Shown: positions 37,221 through 45,977 of the stretch, piece after piece | Layout: each line of letters begins with the position of its first letter | Position numbering within the stretch: position 1 is the first letter of the stretch | Assembly (NCBI GenBank): GCA_023453795.1 | Contig: JAEXSP010000036.1 | Location: 1-64,000 of the forward strand | Reading direction: 5' to 3' | DNA: 64,000 nucleotides | DNA from: Bacillota bacterium | Lineage (GTDB): Bacteria; Bacillota; Clostridia; Acetivibrionales; JAEXSP01 | Position numbers and translations under genes: made by a program | The notes under the pieces: model-generated | Told to the model about the DNA's origin: nothing | What the model saw: only the letters and a program-made list of their open reading frames with translations | Database searches by the model: none

Positions 37221-38207
37221 ATGAATTTACTTTATTACCCTCAAATTGCAATTCCAATGGCTGAAATCAAGAAGTATATACTATATGCTGATAAAATAAG
37301 TAGTATAGTACCAGCTAATTATTCATTCATTGAAGATAGTGAAGACGCTCAATGGAATGAATCAATTAATTCAATGAATTACTTAGAAACAATGGGAATT
37401 TATGAAAAAACTTATTCTTCTACAGTCCTTAATAAATATAGACAAGGAATAATTGATGAGTTTTTAAAAAGAATTGATAAAACAGACATTTATAAAAAAG
37501 TAAAATGTGGCGATAAACCCACACACTGGTGGGAATTATATTTATCAAAACTAGATAATGACATCAAAGAACTTTTAATAGATGAAGGATTAGCAAAAGA
37601 AAATAACGGAGAAACTATTCTCATAGCTTCGGAGATATCTGCTATTTACATGGGATTATTAGCAGAATATGCTTCAACTTATGGACAAGTTTTTTATTCA
37701 ACTGTGACGAACGATTATTTCTATAAAGAGTTAGTTTATAACCCTATTCAAGAAAATGATAGTACTATTAGATTGAAATTTAGTATTTCAAACATTTTAC
37801 CTGTTCCATCAGAAGAAGTACCTATAGATGATATTCTTAAATTTAAGGAATCCCGGAGAGATGAACTAATAAGGTTTCAGTTATTGATAAAAGAAATTCA
37901 AAATTTCCTAACTAAAGTCGACAATATAAGAGATTACAGGGATGCAGTCGACACATTTGAGAAACAATTATATTTACAATTATTCGATTTGAAGAGTTTA
38001 TTAAAAGAACAAAATATAAGATTTATCAATAATACTATAGACAGTATTCTGCCAAATTCATTAGAAGATATAATATTACCTAAGAGTACCGGTAGCTTTT
38101 TAAAGATTGGTTCAGTCGTCGAAAAAAGATTAAATAAGAAATCTTTAGTCAGATCATCTCCTATATCTTATATTCTAAGCGCTAAAAATGAAAGAATCAT
38201 AAATTGA
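37221..38207 (+). CDS. Uncharacterised protein, DUF6236-like
   Basis: 328 residues, soluble, mostly helical from residue 170 on, with the N-terminal MNLLYYPQIAIPMAEIKKYILYADK segment typical of DUF6236 proteins found in scattered bacteria, often near mobile or defence genes. Base composition is strongly AT-rich compared with the neighbours on both sides, consistent with transfer. AGGAAAGAGGG precedes the ATG. No function assigned. Confidence 0.65.
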   Translation: MNLLYYPQIAIPMAEIKKYILYADKISSIVPANYSFIEDSEDAQWNESINSMNYLETMGIYEKTYSSTVLNKYRQGIIDEFLKRIDKTDIYKKVKCGDKPTHWWELYLSKLDNDIKELLIDEGLAKENNGETILIASEISAIYMGLLAEYASTYGQVFYSTVTNDYFYKELVYNPIQENDSTIRLKFSISNILPVPSEEVPIDDILKFKESRRDELIRFQLLIKEIQNFLTKVDNIRDYRDAVDTFEKQLYLQLFDLKSLLKEQNIRFINNTIDSILPNSLEDIILPKSTGSFLKIGSVVEKRLNKKSLVRSSPISYILSAKNERIIN

Positions 38208-38388
38208 CGATTGTGGTGCTAATGATGATATTAAATACAGGTAAGCACAACTATAATATAGATATGACACAACTATATTTCTAAACATAAGATAAAATAT
38301 TTGGCTTATTTATCTATACTCATTAGGTTGTAGAACAGATTTATGTTCTCGGTATTTATATTATGGTCATTACGGAGGTAGCATATTT

Positions 38389-38607
38389 ATGACAGGTTTT
38401 ATAGAAAGTGTTAATCTGCAGATATGTGCAAAAAGCGGAAATCATGTTGAAATTAAGCTTGAACCTTGGCAAGTTGATGCTGTGGCAACGATTTTAGGAC
38501 TCACAGTAAAGGTGCCAGATTTAAACAGCTATGAAATGTCTGATAGACATAGGGTAGAAGAAAGGCGTAAGAGATTATTTAGTTGTAAAAGTGGCGAAAT
38601 GTTTTGA
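38389..38607 (+). CDS. Small hypothetical protein, 72 residues
   Basis: ATG preceded by ACGGAGGTAG at good spacing. The product has an N-terminal beta-like part (GFIESVNLQICAKSG, VEIKLEPWQVDAVATILGL) and a charged basic C-terminus (RHRVEERRKRLFSC) with two cysteines. It resembles small regulator-like proteins but no family is recognised. Lies in the accessory patch between the DUF6236-like gene and the hydrolase. Confidence 0.5.
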   Translation: MTGFIESVNLQICAKSGNHVEIKLEPWQVDAVATILGLTVKVPDLNSYEMSDRHRVEERRKRLFSCKSGEMF

Positions 38608-38700
38608 ATAGCTTATTGGGCAGACTAATGGTAGAAGTATTAACATTCACGTATTAAATCTCATGTGAATATCCTGTATATCAAGAAGGGGGATATTTGT

Positions 38701-39516
38701 ATGGGATATTATATTAATGCCGAACCCAACGTGAAAATATATGTTGAGGATTTAAATCCCGAAGGTACGAAGACAATCCTTTTTATTCACGGGTGGCCCG
38801 GAAACCATAATCTATTCGAATACCAGTTCAATCAACTGCCCAAATTGGGGTACAGGTGCATCGGTATAGATATGAGGGGATTTGGTTTATCCGATAAACC
38901 CTGGATCGGTTACGACTATAACCGGTTGTCAGATGATATCCGAAGTGTTGTTGATGCACTGAAGCTGCAGAATTTCATTCTGGGAGGCCATTCAACCGGC
39001 GGGGCTGTTTGTATCCGGTACATGGCGAGACATAACAGCTATGGTGTGGCAAAACTTGCCCTTTTTGCTGCAGCAGCGCCAAGTCTTGTCCAACGCCCGT
39101 ACTTTCCTTACGGTTTACCGAAGGAGGCTGTAATTAACATTATTAACGGTACATATACCGATAGGCCCAACATGTTGAAAGGGTTTGGAAATATGGTTTT
39201 CTATAACCCCGTCACAAGTGCCTTGCAGGACTGGATCTTTCAATTGGGGCTTCAGGCAGCCGGATGGTCGACAGCAGCTATTGCTGATACATGGTTGGGT
39301 GAAGAAGGCCTGTTTAATGACCTGAAAACAATAAATGTTCCGACCCTGATACTGCATGGGCTGAATGACCGGGTGTGCCTATATCCCTTGGCAGTAGCCC
39401 AAAAGAACGGCATAAGAAATTCCAGGTTGGTACCGTTTGAAAACTGCGGTCACTTTTTGTTCTATGATCAGCTCAACAGATTCAACAAAGAATTAATACA
39501 ATTCATTGAAGAATAG
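38701..39516 (+). CDS. Alpha/beta hydrolase
   Basis: 271 residues from ATG at 38701, which follows AAGGGGGA; an earlier in-frame ATG has no ribosome site. Catalytic triad: nucleophile Ser in GGHSTGGAV (elbow G-x-S-x-G), acid Asp in LHGLNDRVC and His in ENCGHFLFYDQ; oxyanion hole HGWPGNHN. Most like esterases, haloperoxidase-like or epoxide hydrolase-like members. Substrate unknown. It stands alone before the cobalamin riboswitch. Confidence 0.85.
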   Translation: MGYYINAEPNVKIYVEDLNPEGTKTILFIHGWPGNHNLFEYQFNQLPKLGYRCIGIDMRGFGLSDKPWIGYDYNRLSDDIRSVVDALKLQNFILGGHSTGGAVCIRYMARHNSYGVAKLALFAAAAPSLVQRPYFPYGLPKEAVINIINGTYTDRPNMLKGFGNMVFYNPVTSALQDWIFQLGLQAAGWSTAAIADTWLGEEGLFNDLKTINVPTLILHGLNDRVCLYPLAVAQKNGIRNSRLVPFENCGHFLFYDQLNRFNKELIQFIEE

Positions 39517-39659
39517 TAATATAATTTAACAAGATTATTATTAATATCCAATGGTTTTTTTGACGTAAGAACATACGAAGTATATCATGTCAAGGCTCTG
39601 AGTGGGAAATAACAAATAAATATCCTTTTAACTCTTTTAATATATATGAGAAAACCCCC

Positions 39660-39688
39660 TTGTAATCGCCAAAACATTGATGTATAAT
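39660..39688 (+). promoter_or_regulatory. Promoter of the cobalamin operon
   Basis: TTGTAA (39660-39665), 17-base spacer, TATAAT (39683-39688), about 20 bases before the riboswitch aptamer begins. Confidence 0.6.
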
Positions 39689-39711
39689 GCTGGTAAAATC
39701 AAATAGTGCAT

Positions 39712-39963
39712 GAAGGTGCTGACGCTTAATAGGGAACAAGGTTTAAGCCTTGACTATCCCAGTAACCGTGTGGCTGACGAACTGGCAAATACCACTGCTC
39801 TTTAGCGGGAAGGTGTCATAGTAGGATGAAGCCGAGTCGGTAGACCTGCCTTTATGTTATTAGGTTTCTTCTGGGATTGAGAGTGAACTATGCTTTTGTG
39901 GAATCATTACACAAAACTGACCTTTTAAACTCGCCTTTCTAAGAAAGACGGGTTTTTTGTTTT
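39712..39963 (+). ncRNA. Cobalamin riboswitch with downstream terminator
   Basis: The aptamer (about 39712-39860) shows AAGGTGCTGACGCTTAATAGGGAA, a paired stem AAGGTTTAAGCCTT, the core ACCACTGC with GCGGGAAGGTG, and the B12-box-type end GAGTCGGTAGACCTGCC. The expression platform ends in a stem with a T run (39928-39962, CGCCTTTCT/AGAAAGACGGG, TTTTTT). Adenosylcobalamin or a related form would favour termination. It lies upstream of btuF and the cob genes, all in line. Confidence 0.9.
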
Positions 39964-40041
39964 TATGCTGTGATTGATTTTTATACCAAAAGGAACATAG
40001 TTGCTTCAAAAATTAATCAAACAAGAAAGAGGTTGAATTTT

Positions 40042-40959
40042 ATGAAAAAACTATTATCTGTTTTGCTCGCACTTGTCATGCTCTTATCTGTTGCCGCCTT
40101 TGCAAAAACGGCTAAGGCCACCGTACCTAAGGCAGTAAGCTATAAGGTAACCGACAGCAGGGGTGTCAAAGTAACCTTTAATAAAACTCCAAAAAGAGTT
40201 ATCTCACTTTTGCCGTCCGATACGGAAATCGTTTATGCCTTTGGCTTGGGTAAAAATCTTATTGCGGTCAGTGAGTACTGCAACTACCCTGCGGATACCA
40301 AAAATAAAAAGAGGCTGCCGAGTGGTTCAAAAATAAATGTTGAATCTATTATCAGCTTGAAGCCGGATGTTGTCATTATGGGAAAGATGTCTCAATCAGA
40401 CGCACAGTTCAAGCAGCTTCAAAATGCGGGAATCAGAGTGATTGTGACTGATGCCAATAATATTGCGGATACCTACAAGGTAATTGATATGCTGGGCAAG
40501 GTGCTCAAGGTTGAAAAGAAAGCAACTGATATTGTAAATAAGATGAAAAAGGATTTTAATACTATAAAGCAAAAGGTCAAGGGGAAAAAAGCATATAAAG
40601 TATATGTTGAAATTTCACCGGTTGCCTACGGGCCGTGGACATGCGGCAGGGGAACTTTTCAGGATGAGCTTCTGAACGTGGTCGGCGCCAAAAATATTTT
40701 TAACGATATAAAAGGCTGGGCTCAGGTTTCACAGGAACAGGTTATAAGCCGTAATCCCGATTTGATTTTTACTACTGATGCGTATAGTAATGCCGATCCT
40801 GTCGGGGAGATCAAAGGAAGGGAAACCTGGTCGGGCATAAATGCGATAAAGAACGGCAAGGTATTTTTAGCTGATGGAGATATCCTGTCAAGGCCAAGTC
40901 CGAGGTTGGTGGATGCAGCTAAAGAATTGGCTGCCCGGATATATGGAATAAAGTTTTAA
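40042..40959 (+). CDS. btuF: ABC transporter substrate-binding protein, BtuF-like
   Basis: 305 residues with a signal peptide (about 1-28). The helical-backbone binding fold starts with PKRVISLLPSDTEIVYAFGLG, matching BtuF/FhuD-type proteins that capture cobinamide or cobalamin; AYGPWTCGRGTFQDELLNVVGA and WSGINAIKNGKVFLADGD are typical. The mature N-terminus has no cysteine, so no lipid anchor is evident. No BtuC or BtuD is adjacent. Riboswitch control supports a corrinoid ligand. The ATG at 40042 follows AGAGGT. Confidence 0.85.
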   Translation: MKKLLSVLLALVMLLSVAAFAKTAKATVPKAVSYKVTDSRGVKVTFNKTPKRVISLLPSDTEIVYAFGLGKNLIAVSEYCNYPADTKNKKRLPSGSKINVESIISLKPDVVIMGKMSQSDAQFKQLQNAGIRVIVTDANNIADTYKVIDMLGKVLKVEKKATDIVNKMKKDFNTIKQKVKGKKAYKVYVEISPVAYGPWTCGRGTFQDELLNVVGAKNIFNDIKGWAQVSQEQVISRNPDLIFTTDAYSNADPVGEIKGRETWSGINAIKNGKVFLADGDILSRPSPRLVDAAKELAARIYGIKF

Positions 40960-40973
40960 TTCGAGGTGAAATC

Positions 40974-41516
40974 ATGCTTATATTTATATCCGGCGGTGTC
41001 CGAAGCGGCAAAAGCACATTGGGTGAGCGGCTTGCAAATAAATTAGCAGTCGGAAGAAAGGTCTATCTGGCTACTTCAAGGCATTATGACGAGGAAATGG
41101 AGCGACGGATTGAAAAACACCGGAATTCGAGAGCAAATAAGGGCTTTTCAACTATAGAAAAAAGCGAAAACATCGGGGAACTGGATTTCAATAAAAGCGA
41201 TACCGTTTTGCTCGACTGCCTGGGAACCTTGACTGCGAATGAAATGTTTTATGATTATTCAGCCGATTTTAATGAAGCGTTTTGCCAAAGAGTTGTTGAT
41301 AAAATATATAAAGATGTGATTGAGGTTGCCGGCAAGATAGAAAACCTGATTATTATTTCAAATGAAATTTTTTCTGACGGCATAATTTACGACAAGGCAA
41401 CAGAGGCATACATATTTGTTCTTGGAGCCTTGCATGTTAAATTGGCAAAAGCTTCACAAAAGGCAATAGAGTGTGCATACGGGTTTAACATTTATCACAG
41501 GGGGGAAGCCGTATGA
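40974..41516 (+). CDS. cobU: Adenosylcobinamide kinase/adenosylcobinamide-phosphate guanylyltransferase
   Basis: 180 residues. Walker A P-loop ISGGVRSGKSTLGERL at the N-terminus, LLDCLGTLTANEMF, and the later IISNEIFSDGI, matching CobU. It phosphorylates adenosylcobinamide and adds GMP to form GDP-cobinamide for lower-ligand attachment. Starts 15 bases after btuF and overlaps cobQ by 4 bases (ATGA). Confidence 0.92.
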   Translation: MLIFISGGVRSGKSTLGERLANKLAVGRKVYLATSRHYDEEMERRIEKHRNSRANKGFSTIEKSENIGELDFNKSDTVLLDCLGTLTANEMFYDYSADFNEAFCQRVVDKIYKDVIEVAGKIENLIIISNEIFSDGIIYDKATEAYIFVLGALHVKLAKASQKAIECAYGFNIYHRGEAV

Positions 41517-43003
41517 AGGGATTAATGATTCAGGGAACAAGCTCAGATGCAGGCAAAAGCTTTCTGGTCACGGCTCTCTGCAGGATTTTTTCCAACGAGG
41601 GTTTCAGTGTTTGTCCGTTCAAGTCACAGAATATGTCCAATAATTCCTACGTTACCTTGGACGGCTGTGAGATAGGAAGAGCTCAGGGAGTGCAGGCAGA
41701 GGCAGCAAGACAGGAGCCTTCCGTGCTTATGAATCCGATTCTCCTGAAACCCAAAAAGGATACCAGTTCCGAAATAGTTCTTTTCGGCAAGGTGCACTCA
41801 TCGAAGGATGGGAAGGACTACTACAGGGAATTTACCATGGGTAAAGGGATAGAAGCGGTTCGCTATGCTTTAAAGGAAATAGATAACAACTTTGACTTGA
41901 TTGTTATTGAGGGTGCCGGCAGTCCTGTTGAAATGAATCTAAACGACCGTGAAATCGTCAACATGCGAATTGCCAACGAAGCGGATGTTCCTGTAATATT
42001 GGTGACAGATATAGACAGAGGCGGCTCAATGGGTTCGATTGTGGGAACATTGGAGTTGTTGGGCAAGGACAGGAAAAGAGTTAAGGGAATTATTTTCAAT
42101 AAATTCCGGGGAGACCTTTCTCTTTTTGACGATGGAATCAGGTTTATCGAAAATTACACAGGGGTCAAGGTTGTAGGCGTTATGCCCTATCTAAAGGATA
42201 TAAGGCTTGAAAATGAGGACAATTTAAGCACAGATTACTATTATACAAGCTGTGAAAAAGAGAAAATCATCATAGGCGTCGTAGATGTACCCTTTGTGTC
42301 AAATAACACAGATATTGAGATCTTCCGCTATGAAAGTGATGTGGAAATAAGGAAGCTAGACCGCTTTACCGATTTCAGCAGCCTGGATGCAGTAATAATT
42401 CCAGGAACCAAAAGTACTGTTCTGGATATGAAATATTTATTTGAAACCCAAATATCGCAGAAAATTATCAGCTTTTATGAAAACGGGGGCTTTGTTTTCG
42501 GTATTTGCGGCGGATATCAAATGCTGGGGCAAAAGATTTTTGACGAAAATAAAATCGATAACAATGAAATTATTGAAATAGACGGTTTGGCCCTGTTGCC
42601 TATGAATACATATTTTAAGAATGAAAAGACCGTTAAGAGAGTAAATGCAAAAGGCGTGCATCCGATAATTAAAGCTATGGATTTGAACGGCTATGAAATT
42701 CATTTAGGACAGTCGGAAATCCTTACAGATGCTTTCTCCCCTATTGCAAAGACAAGTGATGCCTTTGACGGATTGGCGGACAAGGATTTTAAGGTCGCTG
42801 GAACCTACATTCACAATATTTTTCATAATGACGCGTTTAGAAACAGCTGGCTGAATCTGATAAGAAAGAAGAAGGGATATGCTTTAAAAGAGCCTGTAAA
42901 TACAAATGTCCTCAAAGAACAGGATTATGAAAAATTAGCCGGGTATGCCAGAAAATATTTAGATATTGATTACATAAAGAAAATTATGAGAGGTGAAGTA
43001 TAA
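41513..43003 (+). CDS. cobQ: Adenosylcobyric acid synthase
   Basis: 496 residues. N-terminal dethiobiotin-synthetase-like ATPase with MIQGTSSDAGKSFLVTALCR and VIEGAGSPVEMNL; C-terminal glutamine amidotransferase domain with the catalytic cysteine in FGICGGYQMLGQ and a late histidine in GTYIHNIFH. It amidates four carboxylates of the corrin ring. It is the only late corrin-ring amidase seen here, so the operon covers the late cobyric acid to cobalamin steps and salvage. Its stop codon overlaps the proposed cobT start. Confidence 0.93.
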   Translation: MKGLMIQGTSSDAGKSFLVTALCRIFSNEGFSVCPFKSQNMSNNSYVTLDGCEIGRAQGVQAEAARQEPSVLMNPILLKPKKDTSSEIVLFGKVHSSKDGKDYYREFTMGKGIEAVRYALKEIDNNFDLIVIEGAGSPVEMNLNDREIVNMRIANEADVPVILVTDIDRGGSMGSIVGTLELLGKDRKRVKGIIFNKFRGDLSLFDDGIRFIENYTGVKVVGVMPYLKDIRLENEDNLSTDYYYTSCEKEKIIIGVVDVPFVSNNTDIEIFRYESDVEIRKLDRFTDFSSLDAVIIPGTKSTVLDMKYLFETQISQKIISFYENGGFVFGICGGYQMLGQKIFDENKIDNNEIIEIDGLALLPMNTYFKNEKTVKRVNAKGVHPIIKAMDLNGYEIHLGQSEILTDAFSPIAKTSDAFDGLADKDFKVAGTYIHNIFHNDAFRNSWLNLIRKKKGYALKEPVNTNVLKEQDYEKLAGYARKYLDIDYIKKIMRGEV

Positions 43004-44070
43004 TTAAAAGATATGAGGATTTAATCAAACCCCTAGATCAAAAAGCTATGGAAATCGCAGAAAAATATCAGAACACTCTTGTTAAGCCTCCTAAAAGTCT
43101 GGGCAGACTGGAAGATATTTCGGTACAGCTTGCAGGAATTACAGGAAGAGTCAAGAATAGAACAGATAAGAAGATTCACTTTGTTCTTGGGGCGGATAAC
43201 GGCATTTATGAGGAAGGAATCGCAAGCGCTCCCCAGAACTTCACCAATTTGCTTCTTGGCTATTATGCGGCAGGGCAAAACTGCGGAATCAACGTGTTGT
43301 GCAATGCGGCAAATGTGGATTTAAAGGCTGTTGATATTGGAGTCATCGGAAAGATCGAAAGCTCCAATGTATTGAATTATAAGCTTATGGAGGGCACTAA
43401 AAACTTTGCACGGGAAAGGGCAATGACGAGAGAAACCGCCCAAAAGGCAGTAGAAATCGGTATAGAGCTTGCAAAATATGCTTATGATAACGGTTATGAA
43501 ATTATCGGTACAGGCGAGGTTGGCATCGGCAATACATCAAGCTCTTCAGCCTGCACAATGGCTGTGTTGAATATTTCTGCAGATGAAGCGGTCGGCAGAG
43601 GAGCAGGACTTTCTGACGAAGCCTTTACACATAAAAAAAATATTTTAACAGAGGCTGTTGAAATGCACGCACCCTTTGAAGATGAGCTGGACATAATTTC
43701 AAAGGTAGGAGGTCTGGATATCGCAGGAATGACAGGACTGTTTATAGGTGCGGCTATTTACAGGCTGCCTATTGTTATTGATGGCTTTATCTCGGCAGTG
43801 GCTGCACTTATGGCTTATAAGATTAATCCCCTTACCAAAGAATTCATGATCCCTTCACATATTTCCGAGGAGCCGGGCTATAAGAGGATCATAGAATATA
43901 TGCGCCTTGAGCCGGTTTTGAATCTGAATATGCGTTTGGGGGAAGGAACAGGCTGTCCGCTTGCCATGCAGATCGTAGATGCTTCGCTTAAGATAATAAA
44001 CGAGATGCTTTCTTTTGATGCAAGTGTTCTGGATGAGGAAAGCTATAAAAAGAACATAACAGGAGCTTGA
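43003..44070 (+). CDS. cobT: Nicotinate-nucleotide--dimethylbenzimidazole phosphoribosyltransferase, probable ATT start
   Basis: About 355 residues if read from ATT at 43003. The first ATG (43048) would drop the conserved KPLDQKAME segment that opens this family, and no ribosome site precedes it. AGGTGA (42991-42996) stands six bases before the ATT, which overlaps the cobQ stop TAA by one base. Family motifs: TKPPKSLGRLED-like opening, GTGEVGIGNTSSSSA, GLDIAGMTG, and the catalytic glutamate in RLGEGTGCPLA. It activates the lower ligand as alpha-ribazole phosphate. A sequencing error that destroyed an ATG is the other explanation. Confidence 0.85.
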   Translation: MKRYEDLIKPLDQKAMEIAEKYQNTLVKPPKSLGRLEDISVQLAGITGRVKNRTDKKIHFVLGADNGIYEEGIASAPQNFTNLLLGYYAAGQNCGINVLCNAANVDLKAVDIGVIGKIESSNVLNYKLMEGTKNFARERAMTRETAQKAVEIGIELAKYAYDNGYEIIGTGEVGIGNTSSSSACTMAVLNISADEAVGRGAGLSDEAFTHKKNILTEAVEMHAPFEDELDIISKVGGLDIAGMTGLFIGAAIYRLPIVIDGFISAVAALMAYKINPLTKEFMIPSHISEEPGYKRIIEYMRLEPVLNLNMRLGEGTGCPLAMQIVDASLKIINEMLSFDASVLDEESYKKNITGA

Positions 44071-44071
44071 A

Positions 44072-44830
44072 ATGGCAGCAGATATTTTTTCATCAATAAT
44101 AATCGCCTTTGCTTTTTTTACTATAATCCCAATGCCGGGATTGGATTGGACAGGCAGACGAATGAGCTATGTCCCTTTGATGATGCCTTTGGTCGGTCTG
44201 GTTAATGGTTCACTGGCTTTTGGCCTGTACATGCTTCTTTATTCGCTGGATACAACTCCATTTTTTAAGGCGGTTGTAATGTGTCTGTATTTTATTGCAT
44301 ATACCGGAGGGCTGCATACCGACGGCCTCATGGATACTGCCGACGCCTACTTTTCCAGACGGGAGAAGGAAAAAAAGCTTGAAATAATGAAGGATTCTCA
44401 TGTGGGGGCCTTTGGAGCGATTACTCTTGTGTTTGTACTTTTATTAAAGATCGCAATTTTTTATGAGCTTTTTTCAAACGGCAGGAGCGCAGGTGCTTTA
44501 ATACTTTTCGTTCCGGTAATTTCGAGGCTATTTCAGTCATTGATGCTGTTTCATTTTCCCTCCGCCAAGCCTGATGGCTTGACTAAGATTTTCGGAGAAT
44601 TAAAAGTAAAAAACACGGTTTTCATATACATAATTTTAATCGCAGTCTGCATCGGATTATTTACGCTATCGGGAATTCGTGCTTTAATTATTCCCTTGGC
44701 TGCATTTACTTATTTTGTAATATTTTATTTTTCCTCCAAGCGTCAATTCGGGGGAATAACCGGGGATCTATTAGGGGCATTTCTGGAGGTCTCGGAACTG
44801 CTGATGCTCTTTACAATACTTTTTATATAG
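44072..44830 (+). CDS. cobS: Adenosylcobinamide-GDP ribazoletransferase (cobalamin synthase)
   Basis: 252 residues with about six membrane helices. Conserved motifs include FFTIIPMP near the start, GGLHTDGLMDTADAYFSRREKEKKLEIMKDS, which contains the metal-binding aspartates, and the terminal GGITGDLLGAFLEVSE. It joins GDP-cobinamide and alpha-ribazole (phosphate) at the membrane. The ATG lies one base after the cobT stop and is preceded by AGGAG. Confidence 0.93.
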   Translation: MAADIFSSIIIAFAFFTIIPMPGLDWTGRRMSYVPLMMPLVGLVNGSLAFGLYMLLYSLDTTPFFKAVVMCLYFIAYTGGLHTDGLMDTADAYFSRREKEKKLEIMKDSHVGAFGAITLVFVLLLKIAIFYELFSNGRSAGALILFVPVISRLFQSLMLFHFPSAKPDGLTKIFGELKVKNTVFIYIILIAVCIGLFTLSGIRALIIPLAAFTYFVIFYFSSKRQFGGITGDLLGAFLEVSELLMLFTILFI

Positions 44831-44839
44831 GGTGGTTAT

Positions 44840-45217
44840 ATGATTTTTATTTTCGGAGGGCGCTGTCAGGGAAAGCTCGCCTTTGCCAAGGAGAAATTCG
44901 GGAAAGGCTTGACTGTGTGCAGCTTGAGGGAAACCAGTATTAAAGATGCTTTCAGTTTTGACATCATTGCAAATATTGAAGCAGGCATCCGGGAGCTTTT
45001 AAAAAACGGAGAAAAGCCTGCGGAATTTTTTGCGGCTAACTCAGAACATTTTACCGATAAAATTATTATCGGAAATGAAATTGGCTGCGGCATTGTTCCG
45101 ACTGATGAATTCGAACGGCTGTGGAGGGACGAAACAGGCTGGTTTTACCAGATGCTATGTAAAAATGCAGATGAGGTTTACAGGGTATGGGCGGGGATAG
45201 GTAAAAAATATGAATAA
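44840..45217 (+). CDS. Short degenerate CobU paralogue
   Basis: 125 residues that look like a shrunken CobU. The N-terminus IFGGRCQGKLAFAKEKFG matches the CobU P-loop in position but the residue after Gly-Lys is Leu instead of Ser/Thr, and the C-terminal part GNEIGCGIVPTDEFERLWRDE plus ADEVYRVWAGI is strongly CobU-like. Without the P-loop hydroxyl it may bind but not transfer phosphate, or serve as a regulatory or guanylyltransferase-only subunit. GGGTGG precedes the ATG, and its end overlaps the HAD gene by 8 bases. Confidence 0.72.
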   Translation: MIFIFGGRCQGKLAFAKEKFGKGLTVCSLRETSIKDAFSFDIIANIEAGIRELLKNGEKPAEFFAANSEHFTDKIIIGNEIGCGIVPTDEFERLWRDETGWFYQMLCKNADEVYRVWAGIGKKYE

Positions 45218-45977
45218 GAAACTGATTCTATTTGATATTGACGGGACAATAGTGTGCTATAAGTCAGGTGAATATATACCTGATTCTACCGTTAAGGCAA
45301 TCAGGCTTTTGCAGAAGAACGGACATCATGTGGCTGTGGCTACGGGCAGAAGCCTCTATACCTCAAAAAGCATCATGAAAAAGCTTGACATTAAAACCGG
45401 GATATTGCACGACGGGGCTCAGATCATAAGCAACAGCAAAACCCTATTTGAAAGGAAAATTCGCAGGGATGTATCCCGGAAGCTCTGCAGGATACTTTCA
45501 GGAACAGCGCTGAGTGTTTTTGCCTTTGACGGAGAAGGCATATACTCTCATAATATGTCTCCTGAAGTAAAGAATTATCTGGAGGAACAGGCAGAGGAAC
45601 GGGATTTTATCAAACAGTTGAATGCCAGTATGAACAGTTTGTTCAGCATTTATATATTCGGAAAGCAAGAGGACATTCCGATAGATTTCACAAAATATAA
45701 AAGCCTGACATTTGATCAAAATCTTTATGAACTGGCGTCAAAAGGCATTTCTAAAGGGACGGCACTGGTGAAGCTCGCTGGAAGCTTGAATATTGATATG
45801 GAAGATACTGTAGCTATTGGTGACGGGCTTAATGATATAGAGCTGCTCAGGACTGCAAATATCGGAATAGCTGTCGGAAGTGCATGTGATGAGTTGAAGC
45901 AGGCATCGGATATGGTAACGGGTGATATTGAAAATGGCGGAATTTATAATGCTTTCAGGGAGTTAAAATTGATTTGA
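45210..45977 (+). CDS. HAD-family phosphatase (Cof subfamily)
   Basis: 255 residues. Motif I LFDIDGTIVC with the nucleophilic aspartate, motif II ATGRS, motif III lysine in ISKGTALVKL and motif IV IGDGLNDIELL are all present, with an alpha/beta cap of the Cof (type IIB) kind. It overlaps the CobU-like gene and ends the cobalamin operon. Because no CobC is present, it is a candidate for the alpha-ribazole/cobalamin phosphate phosphatase step; this is inference, since Cof enzymes are promiscuous. Confidence 0.85.
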   Translation: MNKKLILFDIDGTIVCYKSGEYIPDSTVKAIRLLQKNGHHVAVATGRSLYTSKSIMKKLDIKTGILHDGAQIISNSKTLFERKIRRDVSRKLCRILSGTALSVFAFDGEGIYSHNMSPEVKNYLEEQAEERDFIKQLNASMNSLFSIYIFGKQEDIPIDFTKYKSLTFDQNLYELASKGISKGTALVKLAGSLNIDMEDTVAIGDGLNDIELLRTANIGIAVGSACDELKQASDMVTGDIENGGIYNAFRELKLI

